Positions 51,591-61,467 of a stretch of 64,000 nt of DNA are shown in pieces (the first letter of the stretch is position 1; each line of letters opens with the position of its first letter). The stretch is taken from positions 90,393 through 154,392 of the forward strand of contig NZ_WQPN01000022.1 in NCBI RefSeq assembly GCF_018785315.1, written 5' to 3'. This DNA comes from Clostridium sp. MCC353. GTDB lineage: Bacteria > Bacillota > Clostridia > Lachnospirales > Lachnospiraceae. The notes beneath the pieces were generated by a model. That model made no database searches. It saw only the letters and a program-made list of their open reading frames with translations, and was not told the DNA's origin. Position numbers and translations under genes: made by a program.

Positions 51591-53198
51591 TTAACTGCGG
51601 TTTTCATATTCACGGGGAGAAATCCCCGTGATTTTTTTGAACACCTTGCTGAAATAATAGGGGTTATCAAACCCCAGCATGTCGGAAATCTCATACATCA
51701 GGTACTGATGGGTGTCGATCAGTTCCTTGGCGTGATCGATTTTTACAGAGGCGATGTAGTCCGACAGAGTGACGTTGGTAAATTTCTTAAAGGTATTGCT
51801 CAAATGGCCGTAGCTGATATTGAGGGCGTCTGCGATATCGGTCAAGGTCAGTTTTTCCGTATAATGGGACTGGACGTACCGTTTGGCCTGTTCCACCAGT
51901 TTATCGGAGCGGGTGTTTTTCCGGTCGTCCAACAGCCTGCATAATTTGGAACAGAAACTCTGCAGCCACTCGATGATATCCGCCAGGCTGTTGAAATGGT
52001 TTAAATGTTCCGCAATATTGATGGTATAAGGAAAGACATCCTGATAGCTGTTGTCCTCATTTTCAAAAAATGCATATAGGTATGTATAAATATTGATACA
52101 GGCGCTGGTGGCGTGTTCCTTTCCCGGCTTTCCTTCCTGAAACAGGTCGATGATCTGGCTGAAAATGGACGCCATCTTTTCGCTGTCATTTTGGGCGATG
52201 GAGGCGGATAAGTCCTTTTTCAGGAAATTGATGTTAAAGGTCTTGGCATTGCTCCGGTGGAAGGTCTGGCCGCTGTAATAGACAATCGGAGACGAGGAAT
52301 CGTAATAATAATATTCCAGCGCGGTCAGGGCGTGTTCCAGGGCGCAGGGAAGGCAGGGAACGCCGTCGGTCTGTTCGCTGATGCCGTAAACGGCTGTGAG
52401 TTCGAAATAAGTTTTCAGCGCCGTATTGCATTTGGCGCAGAAGTTGTCCACGGTCCTTACAAAGTCATCTCCCGGCCGCAGGGAGGCGGCCAGCAGGTAA
52501 ATGGTATCGGAATAGCTTAAAAGGGTCTGGTCTTGAAAGGTCCGGCTGGTGATACCGCTTATGATATCCAGAATCTGTTTCTGGATCTGACGGAAATCAT
52601 AGGAATCTTCGCCCGGTTCAAAACTGATGTTGTCGGAGCGCATGGAGCAGAGGATGATGAACGGGCGGTGATAATGGCCCTCCAGTTCGGGCGGCAGGCC
52701 GTTTCCATCGGAGAGGGAGCCGGGGGAAAGGAGCAGACGGCCTAAATACTGCTGCACCATGTCCTTGGAGCTGCTCTTTATCAGATCGTTTAAAAGCTGG
52801 TGCTGCTGGTGCTTTATCATAAGATCACAGGACTTTTTGGCTTTGTTTAAGGATTCCGCCAGGGCGTCTTCATTTAAGTCTATTTTAACCAGGTAATCGG
52901 AAGCGCCCAGGGTCAGGGCTTTCCGGGCCAGGGAAAACTCTTCTAAATTGGTAAGGACGATAAAAGCAAAGGTACATCCGCCGGCCTTACATTTTTCAAC
53001 CAGCTCTAAGCCGTTCATGATGGGCATGCGGATATCTGTGATCACAATATCGGGCTTTTCTTCAAGGATCATGTCGTAGGCAGAAGGCCCGTTGGTGGCT
53101 TTTCCGACTATGGCGCAATCATGGTCCTCCCAAGAGATAAGGGAGGCGATGCCTGCCAGTATAAGGGGTTCGTCGTCAACTAAAACAATACGGTACAT
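51591..53198 (-). CDS. YesN-type response regulator with AraC output domain
   Basis: A 535-residue regulator. The receiver domain has phospho-acceptor Asp near residue 55 (PDIVITDIRMPIMNGLELV) and conserved Lys in YLVKIDLNEDAL. A ~270-residue middle region of unknown fold follows. The C-terminal AraC helix-turn-helix pair is LTLTDIADALNISYGHLSNTFKKFTNVTLSDYIASV and YEISDMLGFDNPYYFSKVFKKITGISPREYE. It partners with the YesM-type kinase encoded just upstream (46 bases apart) and probably switches on the importer/GH88 operon that starts divergently at 55290. Confidence 0.92.
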   Translation of the reverse strand: MYRIVLVDDEPLILAGIASLISWEDHDCAIVGKATNGPSAYDMILEEKPDIVITDIRMPIMNGLELVEKCKAGGCTFAFIVLTNLEEFSLARKALTLGASDYLVKIDLNEDALAESLNKAKKSCDLMIKHQQHQLLNDLIKSSSKDMVQQYLGRLLLSPGSLSDGNGLPPELEGHYHRPFIILCSMRSDNISFEPGEDSYDFRQIQKQILDIISGITSRTFQDQTLLSYSDTIYLLAASLRPGDDFVRTVDNFCAKCNTALKTYFELTAVYGISEQTDGVPCLPCALEHALTALEYYYYDSSSPIVYYSGQTFHRSNAKTFNINFLKKDLSASIAQNDSEKMASIFSQIIDLFQEGKPGKEHATSACINIYTYLYAFFENEDNSYQDVFPYTINIAEHLNHFNSLADIIEWLQSFCSKLCRLLDDRKNTRSDKLVEQAKRYVQSHYTEKLTLTDIADALNISYGHLSNTFKKFTNVTLSDYIASVKIDHAKELIDTHQYLMYEISDMLGFDNPYYFSKVFKKITGISPREYENRS

Positions 53199-53244
53199 AA
53201 GAATTCTCCTGAATTTTCTATAAAATTTGCCGATTCGCTATAAT

Positions 53245-55044
53245 CTATAATTCCAAAGGGAGCGAGACAGTGATTGTGGTATATGTATCCAAAACACTGT
53301 CAATTTTAACTCCATAATCCTCTCCGTAAACCAGCTTCAGCCTGCGGTCCACGTTGGGCAGGCCGATGCCGCTCATATTGCTTTTGGTGATTCTTGAGGT
53401 GTCGGTCAGCAGCTTTTTTATGTTCTCTTCAGAGATGCCGATTCCGTTATCCGTAACACTTACATAGAGAATATTATCTTTGGTATAGGCATGTATTTTG
53501 ATTAATCCGCTGCGGCCGCTGGGTTCGATACCGCTGAAAATGGCATTTTCCACCAGGGGCTGAAGGGTCAGTTTGATGATTTTGGCGTCGTACAGATATT
53601 CTGATTCCACGTCGATATCCACATCAAACAGCTCGATATACCGGATCTTTTCTATTGTTACATAATTATTCAAAAAGTCAAGTTCCTGGCGCAGAGTAAC
53701 TTTCTCGTTAAACCCTTTGGCCATATTTTTGAGCAGAGAGGAAAGGGCGGTGACAACCTGCACGATTCCGCTGTTTTTCTGTATGGTGGCAATCCATTTG
53801 ATGGAATCCAGGGTGTTGTATAAAAAATGAGGGTTGATCTGGGCCTGAAGCATCTTGATTTCCAAGTCTTTTTTCTCTTTTTCGCTCTTAACCCTGGTAT
53901 CCAGCAGTTCTGAGATGCGGCCCGACATGTGGTTGATCTGTTTTCCGATCATTCCTATCTCATCGTCTGTTTCAATGGAGGCATCTCTGGTAAAATCTCC
54001 CTGGGATATCAATTTCAGCCGGTTTGTCAGCCGTTTGATAGGCGCTCCCAATTGCCGGGAAATCAGTACAGACAGGATCAAACCGATGGTGAGGCAGAAA
54101 AAGAAGATGATCACCACCGTGTTTCCGATCACCGTATGGTCAAAATTCATATCTTCCACAGGCATGATCTCCAGCATCAGAAGGCCGCTTACCAGTTGTT
54201 TCTGATAGGTTATGACACAGTCTTCTCCGGACAATTTTCTCCTTAAAACCCCGCTGAATGCATCGGAAGAGGCCAGTTCCTGAATCAGGGAGGCGGTGTC
54301 CAGCCTGGAGCCGTTTAAGGAAGAGATGATTTCTCCGTTCTCTGTGGTGATATAGAGAATCCTGTCTTTTGGAAGGACATCCAGAAGGGAATTAAACAGC
54401 TTTGGTGAAATGCCCAGGAATACCCAGGCGTCTTTCGGATCGCTGCCGCTGTTGTATTTCAGAGGGCGGACCAGCGGTATGATCTGGGGATTGGCATAAC
54501 GGCCCAGCGGAAAGGGGGATTCTTCTAACGTGAGTTTGTACTGGGATGTGTTTTTTGTGAGATAATCGTCAAACCAAGGGGCATTTGTGATATTTTCAAG
54601 ATCATCGCTGGAACCGGAAGAGCTGCCGGCCTGGATCAGAAGCTGGTCTTTATTATATAAGGTAATTTTGTAAATATATTCGCTGTAACCGGAAATGGCG
54701 CAGAAATCCCTGAGGACATCGGCGGCGTAAAGGGCCATCCGTTCGCTGGAATCCGTCTGAGGGCTTTTTAGTGAAGTGGTTAAAAACAGGGATTTGCGTT
54801 CGGCGCAGTTTAACAGGATGTTGACCATTTCATCATAGGCCAGGGAAGCCCGGTCCGACAGGGTTTGAATCCGGTTGACCGAGTTGTTGGTTTCATTTTT
54901 AATCACATCATTCTTATAAGAAGTGAAATTGTAAATACTGATCACACAGGCAATGCAGACGATGATCAGCATATTGTAAAAAATCAGCGTTTTCTGAAAT
55001 GTTTTAGGCGCGGTATGTGCCTTATGCAGGGTGTATTTAATCAT
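53245..55044 (-). CDS. YesM-type sensor histidine kinase
   Basis: A 599-residue membrane kinase. An N-terminal helix (about 23-42) and a second one (about 300-322) enclose an extracellular sensor domain of ~255 residues. A HAMP segment follows (LGAPIKRLTNRLKLISQGDFTRDASIETDDEIGMIGKQIN), then His_kinase with phospho-acceptor His in QAQINPHFLYNTLDSIKW, and HATPase_c with LQPLVENAIFSG, VTDNGIGIS and GIGLPNVDRRLKLVYG. It likely senses an extracellular sugar or its binding protein and signals to the YesN-type regulator. Confidence 0.93.
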   Translation of the reverse strand: MIKYTLHKAHTAPKTFQKTLIFYNMLIIVCIACVISIYNFTSYKNDVIKNETNNSVNRIQTLSDRASLAYDEMVNILLNCAERKSLFLTTSLKSPQTDSSERMALYAADVLRDFCAISGYSEYIYKITLYNKDQLLIQAGSSSGSSDDLENITNAPWFDDYLTKNTSQYKLTLEESPFPLGRYANPQIIPLVRPLKYNSGSDPKDAWVFLGISPKLFNSLLDVLPKDRILYITTENGEIISSLNGSRLDTASLIQELASSDAFSGVLRRKLSGEDCVITYQKQLVSGLLMLEIMPVEDMNFDHTVIGNTVVIIFFFCLTIGLILSVLISRQLGAPIKRLTNRLKLISQGDFTRDASIETDDEIGMIGKQINHMSGRISELLDTRVKSEKEKKDLEIKMLQAQINPHFLYNTLDSIKWIATIQKNSGIVQVVTALSSLLKNMAKGFNEKVTLRQELDFLNNYVTIEKIRYIELFDVDIDVESEYLYDAKIIKLTLQPLVENAIFSGIEPSGRSGLIKIHAYTKDNILYVSVTDNGIGISEENIKKLLTDTSRITKSNMSGIGLPNVDRRLKLVYGEDYGVKIDSVLDTYTTITVSLPLEL

Positions 55045-55289
55045 ATAGAGAACCTCCTGTGATCTGTTTTTATCATACAGTTTATGGTCTGAAAAAACAA
55101 TGAAAACGGCATCGAATCAAGAAAAAGTATAAGAATCTGTAAATTTTATATTTTTTCATTTGGATAAAAAAGTGACGGGAATAAATAGTAACAGAATTCT
55201 ATAAATCGTTTATTTAGGTGAAATCCTGATTTTGTTATCCTTAATATATCAAAAGAAACACAGAAAATTGATGAGGGAGGTTTTAAAAA

Positions 55290-56657
55290 ATGAAATCAAA
55301 GAAAGCATTGGCAGCAGCGCTTTGCGCAGTGATGACTGTTTCTTTAACAGCCTGCGGCGGCGGAAAAACAGAGCCGACAACGGCAGCGGAAACAAAAGCA
55401 GGTGAGACTACAAAAGCAGGTGAGACCGCAAAGGCAGAAGAGACAACCAAAGCGGCAGCGTCAGGCGAGCAGGTGGAATTGTCCGTAACCACATGGGACA
55501 ATGAATCATCTCCTCAGTTCTCAGCAGTAATCGAGGCGTATGAAGCGGCAAATCCGAATGTAAAGATCAAAATTATCGACACTTCAGCAGATGAATATAA
55601 CAACTCACTGGGTATCAGCTTATCGGCTGCACAGCCTGATCCGGACGTGATCTGGGTTAAGGATATGGGCTCCATGCTCCAGATGGCTGACAAGAACCAG
55701 CTTCTTCCAATCGACGACTTCATTAAGAACGACAACTTCGATTTATCCATCTATAAAGGAGCGGCAGAACAGCTTCAGTACAACGGGGTTTCTTATGCGC
55801 TTCCATACAGAAATGACTGGTATGTGCTTTACTACAACAAAGATTTATTCGACGCAGCAGGAGTTGAATATCCTTCCAACGATATGACATGGGAAGAATA
55901 TGAAGAGCTGGCGGCTAAGATGACATCAGGGGAAGGCAGCGCTAAGGTATACGGCAGCCACAACCATACATGGCAGGCTCTTGTAACAAACTGGGCAGTA
56001 CAGGACGGCAAGAACACCGTGGTTGAAAAAGATTACAGCTTCTTAAAACCATGGTATGAGAAAGCTCTTGCACTGCAGGATGGCGGTTATATCCAGGATT
56101 ACTCCACATTAAAGACAGCTAACATCCATTATTCATCCGTATTTAAGAATCAGCAGTGCGCCATGATGCCTATGGGAACCTGGTTCATCGCAACCATGAT
56201 GCAGTCACAGGCTGAAGGCGAAACAAACTTCAACTGGGGCGTAGCCAACATTCCTCATCCGGCCGATACGGAAGCAGGATATACGGTAGGTGCGTTAACA
56301 CCGGTAGCCATCAGCGCTTATACAGACCAGCCTGACCTGGCATGGGATTTCATCAAGTTCGCAGCATCTGAAGAAGCAGCGGAAATCCTGGCTGAACAGG
56401 GCGTATTTACTGGTATCCAGACAGAAGAATCCATGAAGACCATCGCTTCCGCAGAGTATTTCCCGGAAGGCGACAGCAACGTAGAGGCATTGTCCTATAC
56501 CCACTATGCATTTGACCGTCCGCTGGATCCTCAGATCGAAGAAATCCGTACCGTATTGGATGAAGTACATGAAATGATTATGATCAAAGCTTATTCTGTT
56601 GATGACGGAATGAAAGAGATGACAGAACGTGTCGCAAAAATCAAAGGCTGGAACTAA
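55290..56657 (+). CDS. Sugar ABC transporter substrate-binding lipoprotein (family 1)
   Basis: A 455-residue lipoprotein with lipobox LTAC (Cys22), an AlaThrGluLys-rich linker (about 27-58), and a MalE-like binding domain (LSVTTWDNESSPQFSAVIEAYEAANPNVKIKI, ALPYRNDWYVLYYNKDLFDAAG, CAMMPMGTWFIATMM). The GH88 and sulfatase genes in the same operon point to an unsaturated, sulfated glycosaminoglycan disaccharide as ligand. GGAGG is 9 bases before the ATG. The 245-base gap back to the YesM gene holds only AT-rich regulatory sequence without a clear consensus promoter. Confidence 0.9.
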   Translation: MKSKKALAAALCAVMTVSLTACGGGKTEPTTAAETKAGETTKAGETAKAEETTKAAASGEQVELSVTTWDNESSPQFSAVIEAYEAANPNVKIKIIDTSADEYNNSLGISLSAAQPDPDVIWVKDMGSMLQMADKNQLLPIDDFIKNDNFDLSIYKGAAEQLQYNGVSYALPYRNDWYVLYYNKDLFDAAGVEYPSNDMTWEEYEELAAKMTSGEGSAKVYGSHNHTWQALVTNWAVQDGKNTVVEKDYSFLKPWYEKALALQDGGYIQDYSTLKTANIHYSSVFKNQQCAMMPMGTWFIATMMQSQAEGETNFNWGVANIPHPADTEAGYTVGALTPVAISAYTDQPDLAWDFIKFAASEEAAEILAEQGVFTGIQTEESMKTIASAEYFPEGDSNVEALSYTHYAFDRPLDPQIEEIRTVLDEVHEMIMIKAYSVDDGMKEMTERVAKIKGWN

Positions 56658-56675
56658 TTAATGTTTTAGGCTGAC

Positions 56676-56725
56676 AAAAAGAGCGCCTCTGAATATGCAT
56701 ATTTTTTGGAGCGCGCTCTTTTTTT
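56676..56725 (+). terminator. Attenuator-type terminator between binding protein and permease genes
   Basis: AAAAAGAGCGC pairs with GCGCTCTTTTT and is followed by further T. Placed inside the operon, it would give more binding protein than permease. Confidence 0.85.
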
Positions 56726-56777
56726 GCCCAAATAAGACGTTAAGTAAGCCGCTTTTGCGGCAGAAATGGAGGAGAAA

Positions 56778-57698
56778 ATGAACCAAGAGAAGAAAAAAGG
56801 TCTGACTTCCAAACAAAAAAGGGCCATTCGCAACAACCTGACCGGGTATGCCTTTGTTTTACCAAACCTGATCGGATATTCCATATTTGTATTTATTCCG
56901 GTGTGCTTTTCATTTGTTTTAAGCGTGATGCAGTGGGACGGTTCCCAGGCTCCTATGAAGTTTGTGGGATTTGCCAATTTCACTCAGATTTTTTCTGATG
57001 ATGTGTTCACGAAGGCATTTTTTAATACTATAGAATACGCGGCCATGACGGTTCTGCCCACTTTGGTGTTGTCTCTGCTTCTGGCTGTGCTTTTGAATTC
57101 GAAAATAAAAGGAATCGCCCTGTTTCGGACGTCATTCTTTTTCCCATACATCGCTTCAATCGTGGCAGTGGGCGCCGTGTGGAACATGCTGTTCCAGCCG
57201 GATTTCGGTCCCATCAATGAAGCGCTTAAATTCATAGGGATCAGCAATCCGCCAAGGTGGGTTGTGGATGTCAACTGGGCCATGGTGGCTATTTCCATCG
57301 TCAGTGTGTGGAAATATATGGGGTATTACATGATCGTATACCTGGCGGCCCTTCAGGGCATTTCCAGTTCGTTGTATGAAGCGGCCAGCATTGACGGCGC
57401 CAACGGCATCCAGAAGCTGCGCTATATCACCATCCCAATGCTGACGCCGACTACATTTTTCGTGCTGATCATGCTGACCATCCAGTGTTTCAAAGTATTC
57501 GATCTGGTATACGTTATGACAGGCGGCGGCCCGGGTAACGCCACAAAGACTATGGTTAACTATATTTATGAAAAAGCATTTAAGAGCTGGCAGTTGGGGC
57601 CGGCAAGCGCGGGCGCAATTATACTGTTTATTGTAGTGTTAATAATTACCTTGATCCAGTTCTCAGGCGAGAAAAAATGGTCCAAGGACATGATGTAG
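56778..57698 (+). CDS. Sugar ABC transporter permease, UgpA/MalF type
   Basis: About 306 residues with six helices. The EAA loop LYEAASIDGANGIQKLRYITIPML lies near residues 200-223, and a C-terminal FVLIMLTIQCFKVFDLVYVMTGGGPGNATKTM matches the family. ATG 56778 is preferred because GGAGG lies 5 bases upstream; an ATG at 56766 has no site. It forms the channel with the next gene product. Confidence 0.92.
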   Translation: MNQEKKKGLTSKQKRAIRNNLTGYAFVLPNLIGYSIFVFIPVCFSFVLSVMQWDGSQAPMKFVGFANFTQIFSDDVFTKAFFNTIEYAAMTVLPTLVLSLLLAVLLNSKIKGIALFRTSFFFPYIASIVAVGAVWNMLFQPDFGPINEALKFIGISNPPRWVVDVNWAMVAISIVSVWKYMGYYMIVYLAALQGISSSLYEAASIDGANGIQKLRYITIPMLTPTTFFVLIMLTIQCFKVFDLVYVMTGGGPGNATKTMVNYIYEKAFKSWQLGPASAGAIILFIVVLIITLIQFSGEKKWSKDMM

Positions 57699-57719
57699 GA
57701 AGGGAGCGGTGAAACGGTT

Positions 57720-58547
57720 ATGAAAACTAGGGAAAAAACAATGAAAAACATACTGGTTGCAGTGCTGGTCCTCTTATCTCTGCTGATGCTGGTTCCTTTC
57801 TACTGGATGGTGATATCTTCTTTAAAGCTGAATAAGGACGTATTTTCCATACCGATGAAATGGTGGCCGGATGAAATGCACTGGGAAAATTACCAGATTA
57901 TTTGGAAAAAGCTTCCGCTTTTGACATTCTTTCTGAATACTGCTAAACTAACAATATGTACAACGGCTATCCAGTTGTGCACCAGCTGTTTTGCAGCATA
58001 CGGGTTTACAAAAACGAAGTTTAAAGGCAGGGATTTGATCTTTTTGATGTATGTCACCACAATTGCGGTTCCGTGGCAGGTATACATGATCCCTCAGTTT
58101 ATCCTTGTATCTAAAATGGGCTTAAACGACACTCACTTAGGGCTGATCCTGATGCAGGCGTTCTCCGCCTTCGGCGTGTTCTTGATCCGCCAGTTCTATA
58201 TCAGCATTCCTGATGAACTCTGCGAGGCTGCCAGAATTGACGGTCTGACGGAATTCGGCATTTTCAGACGGATTGTGTTCCCTCTCGGAAAGCCGGCCAT
58301 GGCTACTCTGGTTATCTTTACATTTACCACGGTATGGAATGACTTTATGGGGCCTCTGATCTATTTGAAGACCAAAGAATTGAAGACCATCCAGTTAGGT
58401 ATCCGCATGTTCATCTCCCAGTACGGGGCTGATTACGCGTGGATCATGGCTGCTTCGGTTTGTTCTCTGATCCCTGTTGTGATTGTATTTTTAAGCTGCC
58501 AGAAATTCTTCGTTGAAGGGGTTGCTGCCAGCGGCATCAAAGGTTAA
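57720..58547 (+). CDS. Sugar ABC transporter permease, UgpE/MalG type
   Basis: A 275-residue permease with six helices. The EAA loop DELCEAARIDGLTEFGIFRRIVFPL is near residues 160-184, and the end KFFVEGVAASGIKG is typical of UgpE/MalG subunits. No ATPase gene is present in the operon, so a shared ATPase elsewhere must drive it. Confidence 0.92.
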   Translation: MKTREKTMKNILVAVLVLLSLLMLVPFYWMVISSLKLNKDVFSIPMKWWPDEMHWENYQIIWKKLPLLTFFLNTAKLTICTTAIQLCTSCFAAYGFTKTKFKGRDLIFLMYVTTIAVPWQVYMIPQFILVSKMGLNDTHLGLILMQAFSAFGVFLIRQFYISIPDELCEAARIDGLTEFGIFRRIVFPLGKPAMATLVIFTFTTVWNDFMGPLIYLKTKELKTIQLGIRMFISQYGADYAWIMAASVCSLIPVVIVFLSCQKFFVEGVAASGIKG

Positions 58548-58567
58548 ACATAAAAAGGAGATTTGGT

Positions 58568-59746
58568 ATGGCACAGACGTTTGAAAGTTTAAGAAAGTAC
58601 CCGGGGCTGGATCATGATGATGTGAAAAAGGCCCTGGAAGGAGCAATCGGAGTGGTGAGGGAAGATTTAGGGAAGTTTACGGACTTTTTCCCGTCCTCCA
58701 ACAGCTTTGACGGATTTTATGAGCAGACGGACAATGTAGAATGGACCACCGGATTCTGGACAGGGGTCTTATGGCTGGCTTATGAAAACACGGATGAAGG
58801 GTGTTTTAAGGAAGCGGCGTTAAAACAGGTGGACAGTTTCTTAAACAGGATCGAGAATAAGATCGATGTGAATCATCACGATATGGGCTTTTTATTCAGC
58901 CTGTCCTGTGTGGCGGCCTATAAGCTGACAGGAAGTGAAACCGGAAAGAAAGCCGCGCTGCTGGCGGCCGATCATCTGGCGGAGCGTTACCGCGAAGTTG
59001 GAAAATTCCTTCAGGCATGGGGAAATGTGGGAGAAGCCAAGGAATACCGGCTGATCATCGACTGCCTGTTGAACCTGCCGATCCTTTACTGGGCCAGTGA
59101 GGTGACGGGAGATCCTTCTTATGCGGACAAGGCGGAAAACCACATCAAGACGGCCATGCGCTGTGTGCTCAGGCCGGATCACTCCACCTATCATACGCAT
59201 TTTATCGATATGGAAACGGGAGAACCTACTTATGGTGTGACCCACCAGGGCAACCGTAATAACTCCGCATGGGCCAGAGGCCAGGCGTGGGGAATCTATG
59301 GAATCGCTCTCAGCTACCGCTATCTGAAGAAGCCGGAATATATCGATCTGTTCTTCCAGGTTACGGATTATTTCATTGAGCACCTGCCGGAGGATCTGGT
59401 TCCTTACTGGGATTTTGATTTCGATACGGGAAGTGAAGAGCCCAGGGATTCTTCCGCATCGGCCATCGCTGTCTGCGGCATTTTAGAGATGTGCAAATAT
59501 CTGGATGCCAAAACCGGGGAAAAATACAGGGATGCGGCTGATAAGATGATGAAGGCTTTAATCGTCCACTGCGCCAATACGGATATAAAGAAGAGCAATG
59601 GTCTGCTGCTTCACGGAACCTATGCTAGGGATTCTGAGGAAAATACCTGTAAAAACCGGGGCGTGGATGAGTGCAATACCTGGGGGGATTATTTCTATAT
59701 GGAAGCCCTCACCAGAATGATGAAGGACTGGGAACTGTATTGGTGA
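58568..59746 (+). CDS. ugl: Unsaturated glucuronyl hydrolase (GH88)
   Basis: A 392-residue cytoplasmic (alpha/alpha)6-barrel enzyme that hydrates and so opens the 4,5-unsaturated uronic acid left by polysaccharide lyases, releasing the partner sugar. The two expected aspartates are present: Asp105 in NHHDMGFLF and Asp165 in RLIIDCLLNLPILYW. Other family text includes WTTGFWTGVLWLAYE, THQGNRNNSAWARGQAWGIYG and RDSSASAIAVCGILE. No signal peptide. Substrates of the family are unsaturated chondroitin, hyaluronan or heparin disaccharides. AAAGGAG is upstream. It overlaps the sulfatase gene as TGATG. Confidence 0.93.
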   Translation: MAQTFESLRKYPGLDHDDVKKALEGAIGVVREDLGKFTDFFPSSNSFDGFYEQTDNVEWTTGFWTGVLWLAYENTDEGCFKEAALKQVDSFLNRIENKIDVNHHDMGFLFSLSCVAAYKLTGSETGKKAALLAADHLAERYREVGKFLQAWGNVGEAKEYRLIIDCLLNLPILYWASEVTGDPSYADKAENHIKTAMRCVLRPDHSTYHTHFIDMETGEPTYGVTHQGNRNNSAWARGQAWGIYGIALSYRYLKKPEYIDLFFQVTDYFIEHLPEDLVPYWDFDFDTGSEEPRDSSASAIAVCGILEMCKYLDAKTGEKYRDAADKMMKALIVHCANTDIKKSNGLLLHGTYARDSEENTCKNRGVDECNTWGDYFYMEALTRMMKDWELYW

Positions 59747-61134
59747 TGAAAAAACCAAATCTATTATATATTTTTGCAGACCAATGGCGTTATGAAGCGA
59801 TGGGCTATGTGAAGGAAGACCAGGTGATAACGCCCAATATCGACCGTTTTGCCGGAGAGAGCCTGTGCTTTTCCAATGCTTACAGCACCTTCCCTCTGTG
59901 TTCCCCTCACCGGGCCTCTCTTATGACGGGAAAATATCCTTTCAGCGTGGGCATGTGGACCAACTGCAAGATCGGCCTGGAAGAAAAGATCATGTTAAAG
60001 CCCCAGGAAACCTGCATCGGCAATGTGCTGGGGGATCATGGATATCAAACGGGATATATCGGAAAATGGCATCTGGACGCGTCGGAACTGAATTTCAATC
60101 CTCATCCGGAATCGGGAGCGAAGAACTGGGATGCCTACACGCCTCCGGGTGAGCGGCGTCAGGGATTTGATTACTGGCTCTCTTATGGAGCTGATGATGA
60201 ACATCTGGATCCCCATTACTGGGCGGACAGCCCAAAACAGATCAGGCCGGGAAAATGGTCCGCTGAATTTGAAACGGATCAGGCGATCAGTTATATAGAG
60301 GAAAGAAAAGATGGGGAAGAACCATTTGCGCTGTTCGTATCCTATAATCCGCCCCACCTTCCTTATGAGCTGGTGCCGGAACAGTATTATGAAAAGTTTA
60401 GGGACCTTCCTGTCCGCTGGCGGGATAATGTGCCGGAGGAGATGAGGACGGAGAAGCTGGAAACCATTACAAGGCAGTATTTTGCCGCGGTTCACGGAAT
60501 TGATATGCAGTTTGGCCGGATTATGGAGTATTTGAGGGAGCAGGGGCTGGAAGAGGACACTTTGGTGGTGCTCTCGGCAGACCACGGCGAGATGCTGGGG
60601 TCCCACGGCCTTATGAGCAAGAACGTCTGGTATGAAGAATCTGTCCATATCCCGCTCATGATGAGGCAGAAGGGCAGGATTGCCCCGGGAACGTATGACG
60701 GCATATTTGCCAGCCCGGATCATATGCCCACACTTTTGGAGATGCTGGATGTTCCGGTGCCGGAAACCTGCCAGGGTTTTGGCCATAAAAAGGCTGTGTT
60801 CGGGATGGACGAAAACGTTCCTCAGGATATGTTTCTCTGCTCCTATCCCGGCGGCGCGGAGATGGTGGCGGAATTTGAAAAACGGGGCCTGGCCCACAAA
60901 GCGTATGGGTGGCGGGGAATCAAAACACACCGTTATACCTATGTGGTGAGCAGAGGCTATGCGCCCGGAGAAGAGGTCAAAGAGTATCTCTATGACGATT
61001 TGAACGACAGATACCAGCTCAGCCCCCGGATGATCGAAAAGGAGACGGATGAGGAACTGGTGCTTGGATTCAGAAGGAGATTGGAAGAATATCTTGAGCT
61101 GACACAGGATCCGTTTTTGATGATTGGACGGTGA
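59746..61134 (+). CDS. Cytoplasmic sulfatase, Cys-type
   Basis: About 462 residues of the sulfatase family. LLYIFADQWRYEAMG carries the first metal ligands, CSPHRASLMTG holds Cys52, the residue converted to formylglycine, and VLSADHGEMLGSHGL provides more ligands. No signal peptide, so it acts inside the cell. It starts at ATG 59746 overlapping the GH88 stop. With GH88 next to it, a 2-O-, 4-O- or 6-O-sulfated glycosaminoglycan disaccharide or hexosamine is the likely substrate. Its maturase must lie elsewhere. Confidence 0.92.
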   Translation: MKKPNLLYIFADQWRYEAMGYVKEDQVITPNIDRFAGESLCFSNAYSTFPLCSPHRASLMTGKYPFSVGMWTNCKIGLEEKIMLKPQETCIGNVLGDHGYQTGYIGKWHLDASELNFNPHPESGAKNWDAYTPPGERRQGFDYWLSYGADDEHLDPHYWADSPKQIRPGKWSAEFETDQAISYIEERKDGEEPFALFVSYNPPHLPYELVPEQYYEKFRDLPVRWRDNVPEEMRTEKLETITRQYFAAVHGIDMQFGRIMEYLREQGLEEDTLVVLSADHGEMLGSHGLMSKNVWYEESVHIPLMMRQKGRIAPGTYDGIFASPDHMPTLLEMLDVPVPETCQGFGHKKAVFGMDENVPQDMFLCSYPGGAEMVAEFEKRGLAHKAYGWRGIKTHRYTYVVSRGYAPGEEVKEYLYDDLNDRYQLSPRMIEKETDEELVLGFRRRLEEYLELTQDPFLMIGR

Positions 61135-61156
61135 AAGGGGCGGTAAATGTGGAAGG

Positions 61157-61345
61157 CTGGCAGGCGGAAAGGCTGTCGGGCGGAAAGACTGGCGGGTGAA
61201 AAGACTGTCGGGCGGAAAGACTGGCGGGTGAAAAGACTGGCGGGCGGAAAGACTGTCGGGTTAAAAGACTGGCGGGCGGAAAGGCTGTCGGGTGAAAAGA
61301 CTGGCGGGCGGAAAGCCGCCGGGTGAAAAGACCGGAAAGTGAAAG
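61157..61345. repeat. 16-bp tandem repeat, about twelve copies
   Basis: Head-to-tail units alternate between GGCGGGCGGAAAGACT and GTCGGGTGAAAAGACT. The array begins just after the sulfatase stop and decays at both ends. The units seem to derive from the end of the gene (GGACGGTGAAAGGGGCGG). No spacers and no ribosome sites. Confidence 0.88.
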
Positions 61346-61467
61346 CGTCGGCTGGATTATAGCAGTAATACAGGTGAAAAACAGCTCTGGAATCCGTGGG
61401 CAGACGGGTTGCCGTGGGCTGTTTTTTTCTTTATATAGATTGTTTTTCTGGGATAAAAAGTCCGCTG

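Noticed and set aside
52001..52520. Frames opposite to the YesN gene
   Set aside because: They are antisense shadows of a long well-supported gene and lack ribosome sites.
61157..61345. Tandem 16-bp repeats as a CRISPR or a translated repeat protein
   Set aside because: No spacers. No ribosome site, and the frames are broken by stop codons.
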